Source of the DNA: Kitasatospora setae KM-6054
GTDB lineage: Bacteria > Actinomycetota > Actinomycetes > Streptomycetales > Streptomycetaceae
Assembly (NCBI RefSeq): GCF_000269985.1
Contig: NC_016109.1
Coordinates: forward strand, 4,030,001 to 4,094,000
Direction: 5' to 3'
Length of the DNA stretch: 64,000 bases
Below the pieces are notes generated by a model. That model ran no database searches. It worked only from the letters and a program-made list of their open reading frames with translations, and was not told the DNA's origin. Shown here piece by piece: positions 32,036-40,174 of the stretch (the first letter of the stretch is position 1; each line of letters starts with the position of its first letter). The position numbers and the translations under genes were made by a program.

Positions 32036-32227
32036 TCACGCGGCGTCCCGTTCGTCGCGGCTGAGCCGGCGCGAGGGGAGCGGGCGGACCAGGGCCCGCA
32101 GCGGCAGGTCGCGGGTCAGCGGACGGCTGGTCTCCAGGGGCGCCGTCCCGTCGCAGGCGGCGGCGCGCGGGGTGACGGGGCGGGTGGGCGTGGCCGAGGT
32201 CCGGCGAGCCACGTCGTTGTGGGTCAT
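32036..32227 (-). CDS. small basic protein, unknown
   Basis: 63 residues, Arg/Thr/Pro-rich, no membrane segment and no domain I recognise. It is supported as a gene by AAGGAG seven bases before ATG 32227 and by its place in a leftward run ahead of the MBL gene (31-base gap). Composition suggests a disordered peptide. It could be a leader or non-functional. Confidence 0.55.
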   Translation of the reverse strand: MTHNDVARRTSATPTRPVTPRAAACDGTAPLETSRPLTRDLPLRALVRPLPSRRLSRDERDAA

Positions 32228-32349
32228 CGGAGTCTCCTTCCGAGGTCAGGGCGGTGCGGTGGGCGTGTCGATCAACGGTACGGGCCGGGTGGGACCGTCC
32301 CCGGAACGACCGCTCCGGCCGGGCCGGTGATCGTTCCGGGGGAAGGTTC

Positions 32350-33198
32350 TCACGCCGGGAACACGCCGTCGATAGTCAGCTCGTCATACCCGTCCCAGCG
32401 CACGGTCATGCGGTCCCCCGCCACCTCCGCCCGCCCCAGCACCGGCACCACCCGCCGGCCGGCCGCGGCCGCCGCCACCCCGGCCGCGGAGCGCAGCGGC
32501 AGCAGCTCGCGCAGCACCGTGACGGTCGGCGGCAGCATCCCGAACTCGCCCGCCGCGAAGCCCTCCAGCGCCGCCGCCGGGCTCAGCCAGGCGACCCGGT
32601 CGGCCTCCCCGACGCTGTCCGCGGCGACCTGCCCGGACGGCAGCGCGGCGACGAAGAACCAGGTGTCGAAGCGCCGCTCCTCGAACTCCGGGGTCACCCA
32701 GCGCGCCCACGCCGCCAGCAGGTCGCTGCGCAGCACCAGCCGGTGCTCGGTCAGGAACTCGGCCAGCGAGAGCTCGTGCCGCTCCAGCGCGGCCCGCTCG
32801 GCCGCCCAGTCCCGCGGCTCCACCAGCGTCCGCGCGTCCGGCCCGGCCAGCAGCACGCCGGCCTCCTCGAAGGTCTCCCGGACGGCCGCGCACAGCACCG
32901 CGCACGCCGTCGCCTCGTCCACCCCCAGCCGCCCGGCCCACTCGGCCGCGGACGGCCCGGCCCACGGCGGCCGCACCTCCCGGTCCCGCGGGTCCACCCC
33001 GCCCCCGGGGTAGGCGTACATGCCCCCGGCGAACGCCATCGTGGCGCGCCGCCGCAGCAGGTACGCCTCCGGCCCGGCCGCGCCCTCGCGCAGCAGCACC
33101 ACGGTGGCGGACGGCCGCGTCGGCGCGGGGACGAGCTCCCCGGTGGCCAGGGCGCGGATACGGGCGGGCCAGGACGGCGGCATCTGGGGCATGTGCAC
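32350..33198 (-). CDS. Nudix hydrolase with extended loop
   Basis: 282-aa Nudix-superfamily protein. The first half of the box is GGMYAYPGGGVDPRD and the second is RETFEEAGVLLAG. About 35 residues are inserted between, which resembles the NUDT19-like subgroup. Start is uncertain: GTG 33198, ATG 33192 and ATG 33183 are in frame and none has a strong ribosome site. It is separated from the ridA unit by a terminator hairpin. Substrate unknown. Confidence 0.8.
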   Translation of the reverse strand: MHMPQMPPSWPARIRALATGELVPAPTRPSATVVLLREGAAGPEAYLLRRRATMAFAGGMYAYPGGGVDPRDREVRPPWAGPSAAEWAGRLGVDEATACAVLCAAVRETFEEAGVLLAGPDARTLVEPRDWAAERAALERHELSLAEFLTEHRLVLRSDLLAAWARWVTPEFEERRFDTWFFVAALPSGQVAADSVGEADRVAWLSPAAALEGFAAGEFGMLPPTVTVLRELLPLRSAAGVAAAAAGRRVVPVLGRAEVAGDRMTVRWDGYDELTIDGVFPA

Positions 33199-33258
33199 GG
33201 ATGTTAACCGCCGCCGGCCCGCGCGCGAAGGGCCCGCCGGCCGAGCCGGGAACGCGAA

Positions 33259-33289
33259 GGGCCCGCCGCTGCTCGGCAGCGGCGGGCCC
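33259..33289 (-). terminator. hairpin terminator after ridA
   Basis: Perfect 14-bp stem (33259-33272 with 33276-33289) and a three-base loop, just past the RidA stop on the leftward strand. The stem extends by four more pairs after one unpaired base. Confidence 0.8.
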
Positions 33290-33307
33290 GTTCGGGAACG
33301 GCCGGGA

Positions 33308-33772
33308 TCAGTCCCGGACCCGGACCATCAGCTCGACCTCGACCGGCGCGTCCAGCGGCAGCACCGCCACGCCGACGGCGCTGCGGGCGTGCACGCCCTT
33401 GTCGCCGAAGACCTTGCCCAGCAGCTCGCTGGTGCCGTTGACCACGCCGGGCTGGCCGGTGAAGTCGGGCGCGGAGGCGACGAAGCCGACCACCTTCACG
33501 ACCTGCTCGACCTTGTCGAGGTCGCCGACCACCGACTTGATCGCGGCCAGCGCGTTCAGCGCGCAGATCTGCGCGAGCTCCTTGGCCTCCTCCGCGGTGA
33601 CCTCGGCGCCGACCTTGCCGGTCAGCTGGAGCTTCCCGGCGACCATCGGCAGCTGGCCCGACGTCAGCACGTGCTCCCCGTCGCGCAGCGCCGGAACGTA
33701 CGCGGCGACCGGAACGGCGACCTCGGGCAGCGTCAGCCCGAGCTCGGCGAGCTTCTGCTCGACCTGGCTCAT
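33308..33772 (-). CDS. RidA-family enamine/imine deaminase-like protein
   Basis: 154-aa protein of the RidA/YjgF family, members of which hydrolyse reactive enamines and imines. It has the core HVLTSGQLP, AQICALNALAAIKSVVG and the C-terminal LDAPVEVELMVRVRD. The conserved active-site Arg of the archetype is not obvious at its usual place (HARSAVGVAVLPL), so it may be a non-canonical member. ATG 33772 follows AAGGAG. The upstream gene stops two bases before its start. It matches Rv3678c in gene order. Confidence 0.88.
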   Translation of the reverse strand: MSQVEQKLAELGLTLPEVAVPVAAYVPALRDGEHVLTSGQLPMVAGKLQLTGKVGAEVTAEEAKELAQICALNALAAIKSVVGDLDKVEQVVKVVGFVASAPDFTGQPGVVNGTSELLGKVFGDKGVHARSAVGVAVLPLDAPVEVELMVRVRD

Positions 33773-33774
33773 GA

Positions 33775-33930
33775 CTACTCCTTCTCGCGCTTGAGGTACG
33801 CGACCAGCTGCTCCGGGTTCGGCCCGGGGACGACCTGGACGAGCTCCCAGCCGTCCTGGCCCCAGGTGTCGAGGATCTGCTTGGTGGCGTGCACGAGCAG
33901 CGGCACGGTGACGTATTCCCACTTGGTCAT
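33775..33930 (-). CDS. DUF4177 small protein
   Basis: 51-residue protein MTKWEYVTVPLL with WGQDGWELVQVVP, the DUF4177 signature. It is translated just before ridA, with two bases between. A small gene of this type sits at the same place (Rv3678A) in mycobacteria. Function unknown. Confidence 0.85.
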   Translation of the reverse strand: MTKWEYVTVPLLVHATKQILDTWGQDGWELVQVVPGPNPEQLVAYLKREKE

Positions 33931-34150
33931 GAGGGTGACTCTAGTGCCCGGCGGGCCCCCTCCGCCGTCAGGCGGCGGTCTCCGGCCCGCGCCCCGCCAC
34001 CCGCCCGGGCCGGTGTGAGGTGGGACACAAACCGGGCATGATTCACCGGGGGCACCGGGATGCTCCCGGCATCCGGAGCGCGCGCTGGTTACCCTCGCGG
34101 TGAGGGGCCCGCCTCGGGCGCCCGGCGAGAGCGACGGACGGAGTGCGGGC

Positions 34151-35236
34151 GTGGCGGGCACCAGCGGCACGGCGGGGCCGACCGAGCAGGCACCGCCGCG
34201 GGAGCCCGACTGGGAGGGCGTCCGACTGCACGTGGTCAGCGGCAAGGGCGGCACCGGCAAGACCACGCTGGCCGCCGCGCTGGCCCTGGCGCTGGCCGCC
34301 GAGGGCGGCCGCACCCTGCTGATCGAGGTGGAGGGCCGGCAGGGCATCGCCGAACTGTTCCGGATCGCCGCGCTGCCGTACGAGGAGCGCCGGATCGCCA
34401 CCGTCACGCCCGCCCAGCTCGGCCTGCCCGGCACGGGCCACGGCGAGGTGCACGCGCTGGCGATCGACACCGAGCAGGCGCTGCTGGAGTACCTGGAGAT
34501 GTTCTACAAGCTGGGCCGGGCCGGGAAGGCCCTGCAGAAGGTCGGCTTCGTGGACTTCGCGACCACCGTCGCCCCGGGCGTGCGCGACGTGCTGCTCACC
34601 GGCAAGGCCTGCGAGGCGGCCCGCCGCAAGGGCCCGGACGGGCGCCGCCGCTACGACGCGGTGGTGATGGACGCCCCGCCGACCGGGCGGCTGACCCGCT
34701 TCCTGAACGTCAACTCCGAGGTGGCCGGCCTGGCCCGGATAGGGCCGATCCACTCCCAGGCGCAGGCCGTGATGCGGGTGCTGCGCTCGGCGGAGACCGC
34801 GGTGCACTTCACCACCCTGCTGGAGGAGATGCCGGTGCAGGAGACCGTGGACGGGATCGCCGAACTGCGCGAGTCCGGCCTGCCGGTCGGCGGCGTGCTG
34901 GTCAACATGGTGCGCCCGCCGATACTGGACGCGGCGGCGGTGGCGGCGGCCGACGGCGACCACCGCGAGGAGGTCGCGCTGGCCCTCGGCGAGGCCGGCC
35001 TGGGCGGGCGCTCGCGCAAGCCGGAGACCGTCCGGGCGAACGTCGACCCGCTGCTCGAACCGCTGCTGGAGCAGGCCAGGGAGCACGCCGAACGGGTCGA
35101 ACTGGAACGCTCCCAGCGCGTGGACCTCCAGCAACTGCGGCTGCCCACCTACGAGTTGCCACTGATCGGCGAGGGCGTCGACCTGGCCGGGCTGTACCGC
35201 CTGGCGGGCGAGTTGAAACGGCAGGGAGCGGCATGA
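34151..35236 (+). CDS. Get3/ArsA-family ATPase (1)
   Basis: 361-aa cytoplasmic ATPase with a deviant Walker A loop SGKGGTGKTTLAAAL that keeps the signature Lys before GG. Downstream are Switch I-like DAPPTGRLTRFL and a long helical region. GTG 34151 is preferred because GGAG precedes it; an upstream GTG at 34100 is possible. The stop overlaps the next ATPase start by four bases (ATGA), so the two are made together and probably form a heterodimer. No ArsB pump is adjacent, so this is not an arsenite operon. It corresponds to Rv3679. Confidence 0.88.
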   Translation: MAGTSGTAGPTEQAPPREPDWEGVRLHVVSGKGGTGKTTLAAALALALAAEGGRTLLIEVEGRQGIAELFRIAALPYEERRIATVTPAQLGLPGTGHGEVHALAIDTEQALLEYLEMFYKLGRAGKALQKVGFVDFATTVAPGVRDVLLTGKACEAARRKGPDGRRRYDAVVMDAPPTGRLTRFLNVNSEVAGLARIGPIHSQAQAVMRVLRSAETAVHFTTLLEEMPVQETVDGIAELRESGLPVGGVLVNMVRPPILDAAAVAAADGDHREEVALALGEAGLGGRSRKPETVRANVDPLLEPLLEQAREHAERVELERSQRVDLQQLRLPTYELPLIGEGVDLAGLYRLAGELKRQGAA

Positions 35237-36465
35237 CGGCGGGCAGCGGTGCGGGCGGCGGGGCGACGACGAACGGCGGCGGCGCGACGGCGAACGGCGG
35301 CGGCGGAACGCGGGCGCGGGCGGTCGGACTGGACGTCGACACCCTGATCGACGACCCGGCGACCCGGATCGTGGTCTGCTGCGGCTCCGGCGGCGTCGGC
35401 AAGACCACCACCGCCGCCGCGATCGGCCTGCGCGCCGCCGAGCGCGGCCGCCGCGTCGTGGTGCTGACCATCGACCCGGCCCGCCGACTGGCCCAGTCGA
35501 TGGGCCTGAGCGAGCTGGACAACACCCCCCGGGTGGTCAAGGGCACCCGCGGCGACGGCGAACTCCAGGCCATGATGCTGGACATGAAGCGGACCTTCGA
35601 CGAGGTCGTGCTGGCCCACGCGGAGCCCGACCGGGCCCGGGCGATCATGGAGAACCCGTTCTACCAGTCGCTGTCGGCCGGTTTCGCGGGCACCCAGGAG
35701 TACATGGCGATGGAGAAGCTGGGCCAGCTCCGCGCCGAGGACCGCTGGGACCTGATCGTCGTCGACACCCCGCCGTCCCGCTCCGCGCTGGACTTCCTGG
35801 ACGCCCCGAGCCGCCTCGGGTCCTTCCTGGACGGCCGGGTGATCCGGCTGCTGACCGCCCCCGCCAAGGTCGGCGGGCGCTCCGCGATGAAGTTCCTGAA
35901 CGTCGGCATGGGGCTGATCACCGGCACCCTCGGCAAGATCTTCGGCGCCCAACTGCTCACCGACATCCAGACGTTCGTCTCCGCGACGGACTCGATGTTC
36001 GGCGGCTTCCGGGAGCGCGCCGACCGCACCTACCAGCTGCTGAAGGCCGAGGGCACCGCGTTCCTGGTGGTCGCCGCCCCCGAGCGGGACGCGCTGCGCG
36101 AGGCCGCGTACTTCGTCGACCGGCTGGCCGCCGACGACATGCCGCTGGCCGGCCTGGTGCTCAACCGGGTGCACACCACCGGCGCCCCGCAGCTCACCGC
36201 CGAACGGGCGCTGGCCGCCGCCGAGGCGCTGGAGGAGAACGGCGCGCCGCACGCCGGCGCCGAGGCCGAGACGCTGGCCGCCGGGCTGCTCCGGCTGCAC
36301 GCCGAACGGGTGCAGATCATGGCGAGGGAGCGGCGCACCCGCAACCGCTTCGCCTCGGTCTACCCGGACGTACCGATCGTCGAGGTGGCCGCCCTCCCGG
36401 GCGACGTCCACGACCTGGACGGCCTGCGGGCGGTCGGCGACCGACTCGGCTCCCCCGCCGAATGA
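35233..36465 (+). CDS. Get3/ArsA-family ATPase (2), signature Lys replaced
   Basis: 410-aa paralogue. The nucleotide loop is CCGSGGVGKTTTAAAIGL: the signature Lys of the KGG motif is Ser here, while the Walker Lys remains. TIDPARRLAQ and VVDTPPSRSALDFLDAP mark the ArsA/Get3 switch regions. The first 30 residues are Gly/Thr-rich and disordered. Loss of the intermonomer Lys in one partner suggests an asymmetric heterodimer, as with the Rv3679-Rv3680 pair. Its convergent neighbour is wblA. Confidence 0.9.
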   Translation: MTAGSGAGGGATTNGGGATANGGGGTRARAVGLDVDTLIDDPATRIVVCCGSGGVGKTTTAAAIGLRAAERGRRVVVLTIDPARRLAQSMGLSELDNTPRVVKGTRGDGELQAMMLDMKRTFDEVVLAHAEPDRARAIMENPFYQSLSAGFAGTQEYMAMEKLGQLRAEDRWDLIVVDTPPSRSALDFLDAPSRLGSFLDGRVIRLLTAPAKVGGRSAMKFLNVGMGLITGTLGKIFGAQLLTDIQTFVSATDSMFGGFRERADRTYQLLKAEGTAFLVVAAPERDALREAAYFVDRLAADDMPLAGLVLNRVHTTGAPQLTAERALAAAEALEENGAPHAGAEAETLAAGLLRLHAERVQIMARERRTRNRFASVYPDVPIVEVAALPGDVHDLDGLRAVGDRLGSPAE

Positions 36466-36502
36466 GCCACCGGACCGCCCGCGGGCCGTACGTGACGGAT
36501 CG

Positions 36503-36826
36503 TCAGACCGCCTGGGCGTAGTCCCGCAGGACCACCCCGGTCGCCAGCGATTCCTCGTACTCGGTGCGCGCGGTCTCCAGCAGCCGGCGCCAGGAGTCCA
36601 CGGTCGGCCGACGGCGCAGCAGCGCCCGCCGCTCGCGCTCCGTCATCCCGCCCCAGACACCGAACTCGACCCGGTTGTCGAGCGCGTCCGCGAGGCACTC
36701 GGTGCGCACCGGACACCCGCTGCACACCGCCTTGGCGCGGTTCTGCGCCGCCCCCTGCACGAACAGTTCATCCGGATCGCTCGTGCGGCACGCCGCCTGC
36801 GCGCTCCAGTCGTCCACCCAGCCCAT
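36503..36826 (-). CDS. wblA: WhiB-like iron-sulfur regulator WblA
   Basis: 107-aa redox-sensitive regulator. Four conserved cysteines (13, 35, 38, 44) bind a [4Fe-4S] cluster, and GVWGG (56-60) with RRALLRRRPTV follows. It matches the S. coelicolor WblA sequence (SCO3579) closely from MGWV onward, so I place the start at 36826; in-frame GTG 36883 and ATG 36877 would add an N-terminal Pro/Gly tail. WblA controls development and antibiotic production and is orthologous to mycobacterial WhiB4. Placed between the Get3-like pair and the PBP, as in mycobacteria. Confidence 0.93.
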   Translation of the reverse strand: MGWVDDWSAQAACRTSDPDELFVQGAAQNRAKAVCSGCPVRTECLADALDNRVEFGVWGGMTERERRALLRRRPTVDSWRRLLETARTEYEESLATGVVLRDYAQAV

Positions 36827-36866
36827 CCCGGCGCCGTCCTCTCCCGATTCGGGGCTCCCCCACGGC

Positions 36867-36890
36867 GGCAACGGCATATTCACCGTTGCC
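36867..36890. promoter_or_regulatory. 8-bp palindrome in wblA leader
   Basis: GGCAACGG-N8-CCGTTGCC, a perfect inverted repeat covering the alternative upstream start codons of wblA. It could be an operator or an mRNA hairpin that affects translation. Confidence 0.5.
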
Positions 36891-37113
36891 AGTTGAGGAC
36901 GTTACGGAAGAACGGCACGACGCAACAGCCCCTGTGTGCCCAATCTCGCATGACCCGATCGGACTATGGGTGTCCACCAGCTCACTCGTTGGAGTGACCG
37001 CAGGTCGGGGGCCTTGCCGGGGGCGGCAGGGGGGCATTCGTCGCGGTGCGTGACAGCGACCCGCCCGACACCCGCCCGGATCACGGACAAAGGCCCATGA
37101 AACGGACAAAGCT

Positions 37114-37135
37114 CATCACTCACAAGAGTGATGAC
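37114..37135. promoter_or_regulatory. 9-bp palindrome, wblA / PBP promoter
   Basis: TCATCACTC-ACAA-GAGTGATGA, perfect arms, 91 bases before the PBP start. The half-sites TCACTC/GAGTGA resemble BldD half-sites (TnACnC/GnGTnA), though with a wider spacer than the consensus. Confidence 0.5.
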
Positions 37136-37226
37136 GATGAACAGAGCGAAGCTGTCGCAGTTCTGTGACAAGCGTAGGCGAACACCTGCCCCCCTGTACG
37201 GGATTCCGCGACGTAGGGTTCTCCCC

Positions 37227-39458
37227 ATGGCACCTAAGCGATCCACCGGCACCCTGATGGACAAGGCAGGGCACGGCGTCAAGTTCCTCGGCGGCTCGGT
37301 CCTGGCCGGCGTCCTGGTCGCCGGAATGGCGCTTCCTGCGGTCGGCGCGTTCGGCCTGACCGCCAAGGACACCGCGGAGTCGTTCGACAACATCCCGGAC
37401 GACTTCAAGCAGCCCACCCTCTCCCAGGCGTCGATGATCTACGACGCCAAGGGTGGCCTGATCGCCAAGGTGTACGACCGCGACCGCACCATCCTCACCG
37501 CCGACCAGATGGCCCCGGTGATCCGCCAGGCCCAGGTCGACATCGAGGACGCCCGCTTCTACGAGCACGGCGCCGTCGACCTCAAGGGCGTGCTGCGCGC
37601 CGCCACCAAGAACGCCGAGTCCGGCACCACCGCGCAGGGCGCCTCCACGCTCACCCAGCAGTACGTGAAGAACGTCTTCGTCGAGCAGGCCGGCGACGAC
37701 CAGGCCGCCTTCCTCGAAGCCACCAAGAAGAGCCTGGGCCGCAAGATCCAGGAACTCAAGTACGCCATCAAGCTGGAAGAGGACCTGAGCAAGGACCAGA
37801 TCCTCACCAACTACCTGAACATCACCTTCTACGGCCACCAGGCGTACGGCATCGAGGCCGCCTCCAACCGGTACTTCAGCAAGAGCGCCAAGGACCTCAC
37901 CGTCCCCGAGGCCGCGATGCTGGCCGGCCTGGTGCAGAACCCCACGGCGTACGACCCGATCGCCCACCCGCAGGCCGCGCAGACCCGCCGCAACACGGTG
38001 ATCAACAAGCTGCTGGAGTTCAAGCACATCACCCCCGAGCAGGCCAAGGCCGCGCTCGACGCCCCGCTCGGCATCAAGTACTCCGAGCCGCAGAACGGCT
38101 GCATCACCGCGCAGAACGGCATGGGCTTCTTCTGCGACTACGTGCGCCACGTCATCAAGCAGGACCCGGCGTTCGGCAAGACCGCCGCGGACCGCCAGAA
38201 GCTCTGGTCGCAGGGCGGGTTGAAGATCAACACCACCATCGACCCGGACAAGCAGAGCGCGATGTACAACGCGGTCACCAAGAAGGTCCGGGTCACCGAC
38301 ACGGTGTCCGCCGCCGGCAGCATGGTCGAACCCGGCACCGGCAAGATCCTCGCCATGGCGCAGACCCGCCCGTACGGCCTGGACGCCTCGAAGAACCAGA
38401 TCGTGCTGAACCTCAACGTCGGCGCCTCGATGGGCGGCGGCAACGGCTTCTCGCCCGGCTCGACCTTCAAGCCGATCATGGCGGCGGCCGCGCTGGAGTC
38501 CGGCGTCCCGATCACCCAGGAGTTCTCCTCGCCCAACAGCATGGAGTACCCCAAGATGACCACCTGCGAGGGCACCACCCGCGACCCGAAGACGCTCACC
38601 AACGAGTCGCCGGACGAGAAGGGCCCGTACAGCCTGCAGGTCGCCATGCAGAAGTCGGTCAACACCTACTTCATCCAGCTGGAGGAGCAGGTCGGCCTCT
38701 GCCCGATGAAGCAGATGGCCGACAAGCTCGGCCTCGGCACCCTGGCCAACGGCAACAAGATCAAGGAGATCGCCTCCATGGTGCTCGGCACCCAGGAGGT
38801 CAGCCCGCTCCAGATGGCCGCCGCCTACGCCGGGTTCGCCGCCCGCGGCCTGTACTGCGCGCCGGTCGCGCTCACCTCGGTCACCGGCTCCGACGGCAAG
38901 GAGATCGCCGTCCCCAGCGCCAACTGCAACCAGGTGATGGCCCAGACCACCGCGGACGGCGTCAACACCCTGCTGCTCGGCGTGACCGAGAAGGGCACCG
39001 GCTCCGCCCTCGGCCTCGACGACGGCCGCCAGATCGCCGGCAAGACCGGCACCACCGACTACCGCTACGCCGCCTGGTTCACCGGCTACACCCCGAACCT
39101 GGCCACCTCGGTCTGGCTCGGCGGCGTCGGCGGCAACGTCTCGATGAAGAACATCACCATCGGCGGCCACCACTTCAGCTCCGTCTACGGCGCCGACGGC
39201 CCCGGCCCGATCTGGCAGCTCGCCATGAACGACGCCCTCGACGGCAGCCCCAAGTCCACCTTCCAGAAGGTCGACATCCCGCAGCCGACCCAGCCGCCCG
39301 CCACCCCCAACCCCGGCGACGCCCCCTCCGCCCCCTCCGGCGACAACGCCCAGGGCGGCGGCAACGGCTGGCCCACCGGCGGCAACACCCCGATCGGCGG
39401 CGTCACCCTCCCGCCGAACGTCATCGGCGGGAACACCGGCAAGCCCGGCCGGCACTGA
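37227..39458 (+). CDS. class A penicillin-binding protein (bifunctional)
   Basis: 743-aa peptidoglycan synthase. One membrane anchor (about residues 20-43) precedes a GT51 glycosyltransferase domain with the catalytic Glu in DIEDARFYEHG (Glu107) and TLTQQYVKN. The transpeptidase domain has SxxK (STFK, Ser412), SVN (477-479) and KTG (606-608). The last 55 residues are Pro/Gly/Asn-rich. ATG 37227 is chosen over the upstream frame start. The place beside wblA matches PonA2 of mycobacteria, but no PASTA domain is present. Ends at an exceptional 27-bp hairpin. Confidence 0.93.
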   Translation: MAPKRSTGTLMDKAGHGVKFLGGSVLAGVLVAGMALPAVGAFGLTAKDTAESFDNIPDDFKQPTLSQASMIYDAKGGLIAKVYDRDRTILTADQMAPVIRQAQVDIEDARFYEHGAVDLKGVLRAATKNAESGTTAQGASTLTQQYVKNVFVEQAGDDQAAFLEATKKSLGRKIQELKYAIKLEEDLSKDQILTNYLNITFYGHQAYGIEAASNRYFSKSAKDLTVPEAAMLAGLVQNPTAYDPIAHPQAAQTRRNTVINKLLEFKHITPEQAKAALDAPLGIKYSEPQNGCITAQNGMGFFCDYVRHVIKQDPAFGKTAADRQKLWSQGGLKINTTIDPDKQSAMYNAVTKKVRVTDTVSAAGSMVEPGTGKILAMAQTRPYGLDASKNQIVLNLNVGASMGGGNGFSPGSTFKPIMAAAALESGVPITQEFSSPNSMEYPKMTTCEGTTRDPKTLTNESPDEKGPYSLQVAMQKSVNTYFIQLEEQVGLCPMKQMADKLGLGTLANGNKIKEIASMVLGTQEVSPLQMAAAYAGFAARGLYCAPVALTSVTGSDGKEIAVPSANCNQVMAQTTADGVNTLLLGVTEKGTGSALGLDDGRQIAGKTGTTDYRYAAWFTGYTPNLATSVWLGGVGGNVSMKNITIGGHHFSSVYGADGPGPIWQLAMNDALDGSPKSTFQKVDIPQPTQPPATPNPGDAPSAPSGDNAQGGGNGWPTGGNTPIGGVTLPPNVIGGNTGKPGRH

Positions 39459-39471
39459 CCCGACGGCGGCA

Positions 39472-39530
39472 GCGCGGAAGGGGCGCGGCCCGCGAGGAGG
39501 ATCTCCTCGCGGGCCGCGCCCCTTCCGCGT
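39472..39530. terminator. 27-bp hairpin terminator after PBP
   Basis: Perfect stem of 26 bp (39473-39498 with 39504-39529), extended by one G-C pair to a three-base loop. It lies 14 bases after the PBP stop and faces the convergent yqeY-like gene, so it likely works both ways. Confidence 0.9.
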
Positions 39531-39555
39531 ACCGCCGGCCCGACCTCAGACGGCC

Positions 39556-40011
39556 TCAGCCGGCCAGCGCGGCCTTCACGGCGGCGGCCACCCGGCCGCC
39601 CTCCGCCTTGCCCTCCACCTGCGGACGGACCAGCTTCATCACGGCGCCCATGCCCTGCGGGCCGCTCGCCCCCGACTCCGCCACCGCGGCGGCCACCAGC
39701 GCGGCCAGCTCCTCGTCCGAGAGCTGCTTCGGCAGGTAGGCGTCCAGCACCTCGCCCTCGGAGCGCTCCCGCGCCGCCTGGTCGGCCCGGCCTGCGCCCT
39801 CGAACGCCTCCGCGGCCTCCCGGCGCTTCTTCGCCTCCTTGCCGATCACCTGCAGCACCTCGGCGTCGGACAGCTCCTTCTTCTCCTTGCCCGCCACCTC
39901 CGCGCCCGTGACGGCGGACAGCGTCAGCCGGAGAGTGGACGAGCGCAGCTCGTCCCGTGCCTTGATCGCAGCCGTGAGGTCCTCCCGCAGCTGCTCCTTG
40001 AGCGTCGTCAT
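39556..40011 (-). CDS. GatB/YqeY-domain protein
   Basis: 151-aa helical protein homologous to the C-terminal domain of GatB. It contains AAIKARDELRSSTLRLTLSA and ends in GPQGMGAVMKLVRPQVEGKAEGG-type sequence. The family probably binds tRNA; the cellular role is unclear. ATG 40011 begins MTTLKEQLREDL. It is convergent with the PBP and divergent from the phosphoesterase. Confidence 0.9.
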   Translation of the reverse strand: MTTLKEQLREDLTAAIKARDELRSSTLRLTLSAVTGAEVAGKEKKELSDAEVLQVIGKEAKKRREAAEAFEGAGRADQAARERSEGEVLDAYLPKQLSDEELAALVAAAVAESGASGPQGMGAVMKLVRPQVEGKAEGGRVAAAVKAALAG

Positions 40012-40174
40012 GCCGCCGATTCTGGCACCTGCCCCGCCCCGCCGCCGCTCCTTTACCGCCCGCCCCGCCCCTGACCGGCCGTCAGCGCGCCGCCGCCTCG
40101 TCCTTCCCCGGCCGCTCACCGGCCGCTCCCCGGCCGCCCGCCGGGCCGTTCGACCGGTCTGCGACCATGGACCG

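Larger units (their letters stand above)
36827..37226. other. 400-base wblA / PBP intergenic region
   Basis: No gene seen apart from a possible N-terminal extension of WblA (to 36883). It carries two perfect palindromes (36867-36890 and 37114-37135) and is less GC-rich than its surroundings, as expected for a long regulated divergent promoter. Well-known developmental regulators bind upstream of wblA in Streptomyces. Confidence 0.7.

Noticed and set aside
34151..36465. Arsenic-resistance operon
   Set aside because: Two ArsA/Get3-like ATPases are present but no arsB, arsC or arsR; gene order is the mycobacterial Get3-like pair.
37116..39455. Very long open frame (779 codons) on the minus strand opposite the PBP gene
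   Set aside because: It mirrors the PBP exactly, has a Gly/Val/Leu/Arg-skewed composition from GC-rich antisense codons, no domain, and the + strand protein has all catalytic motifs.
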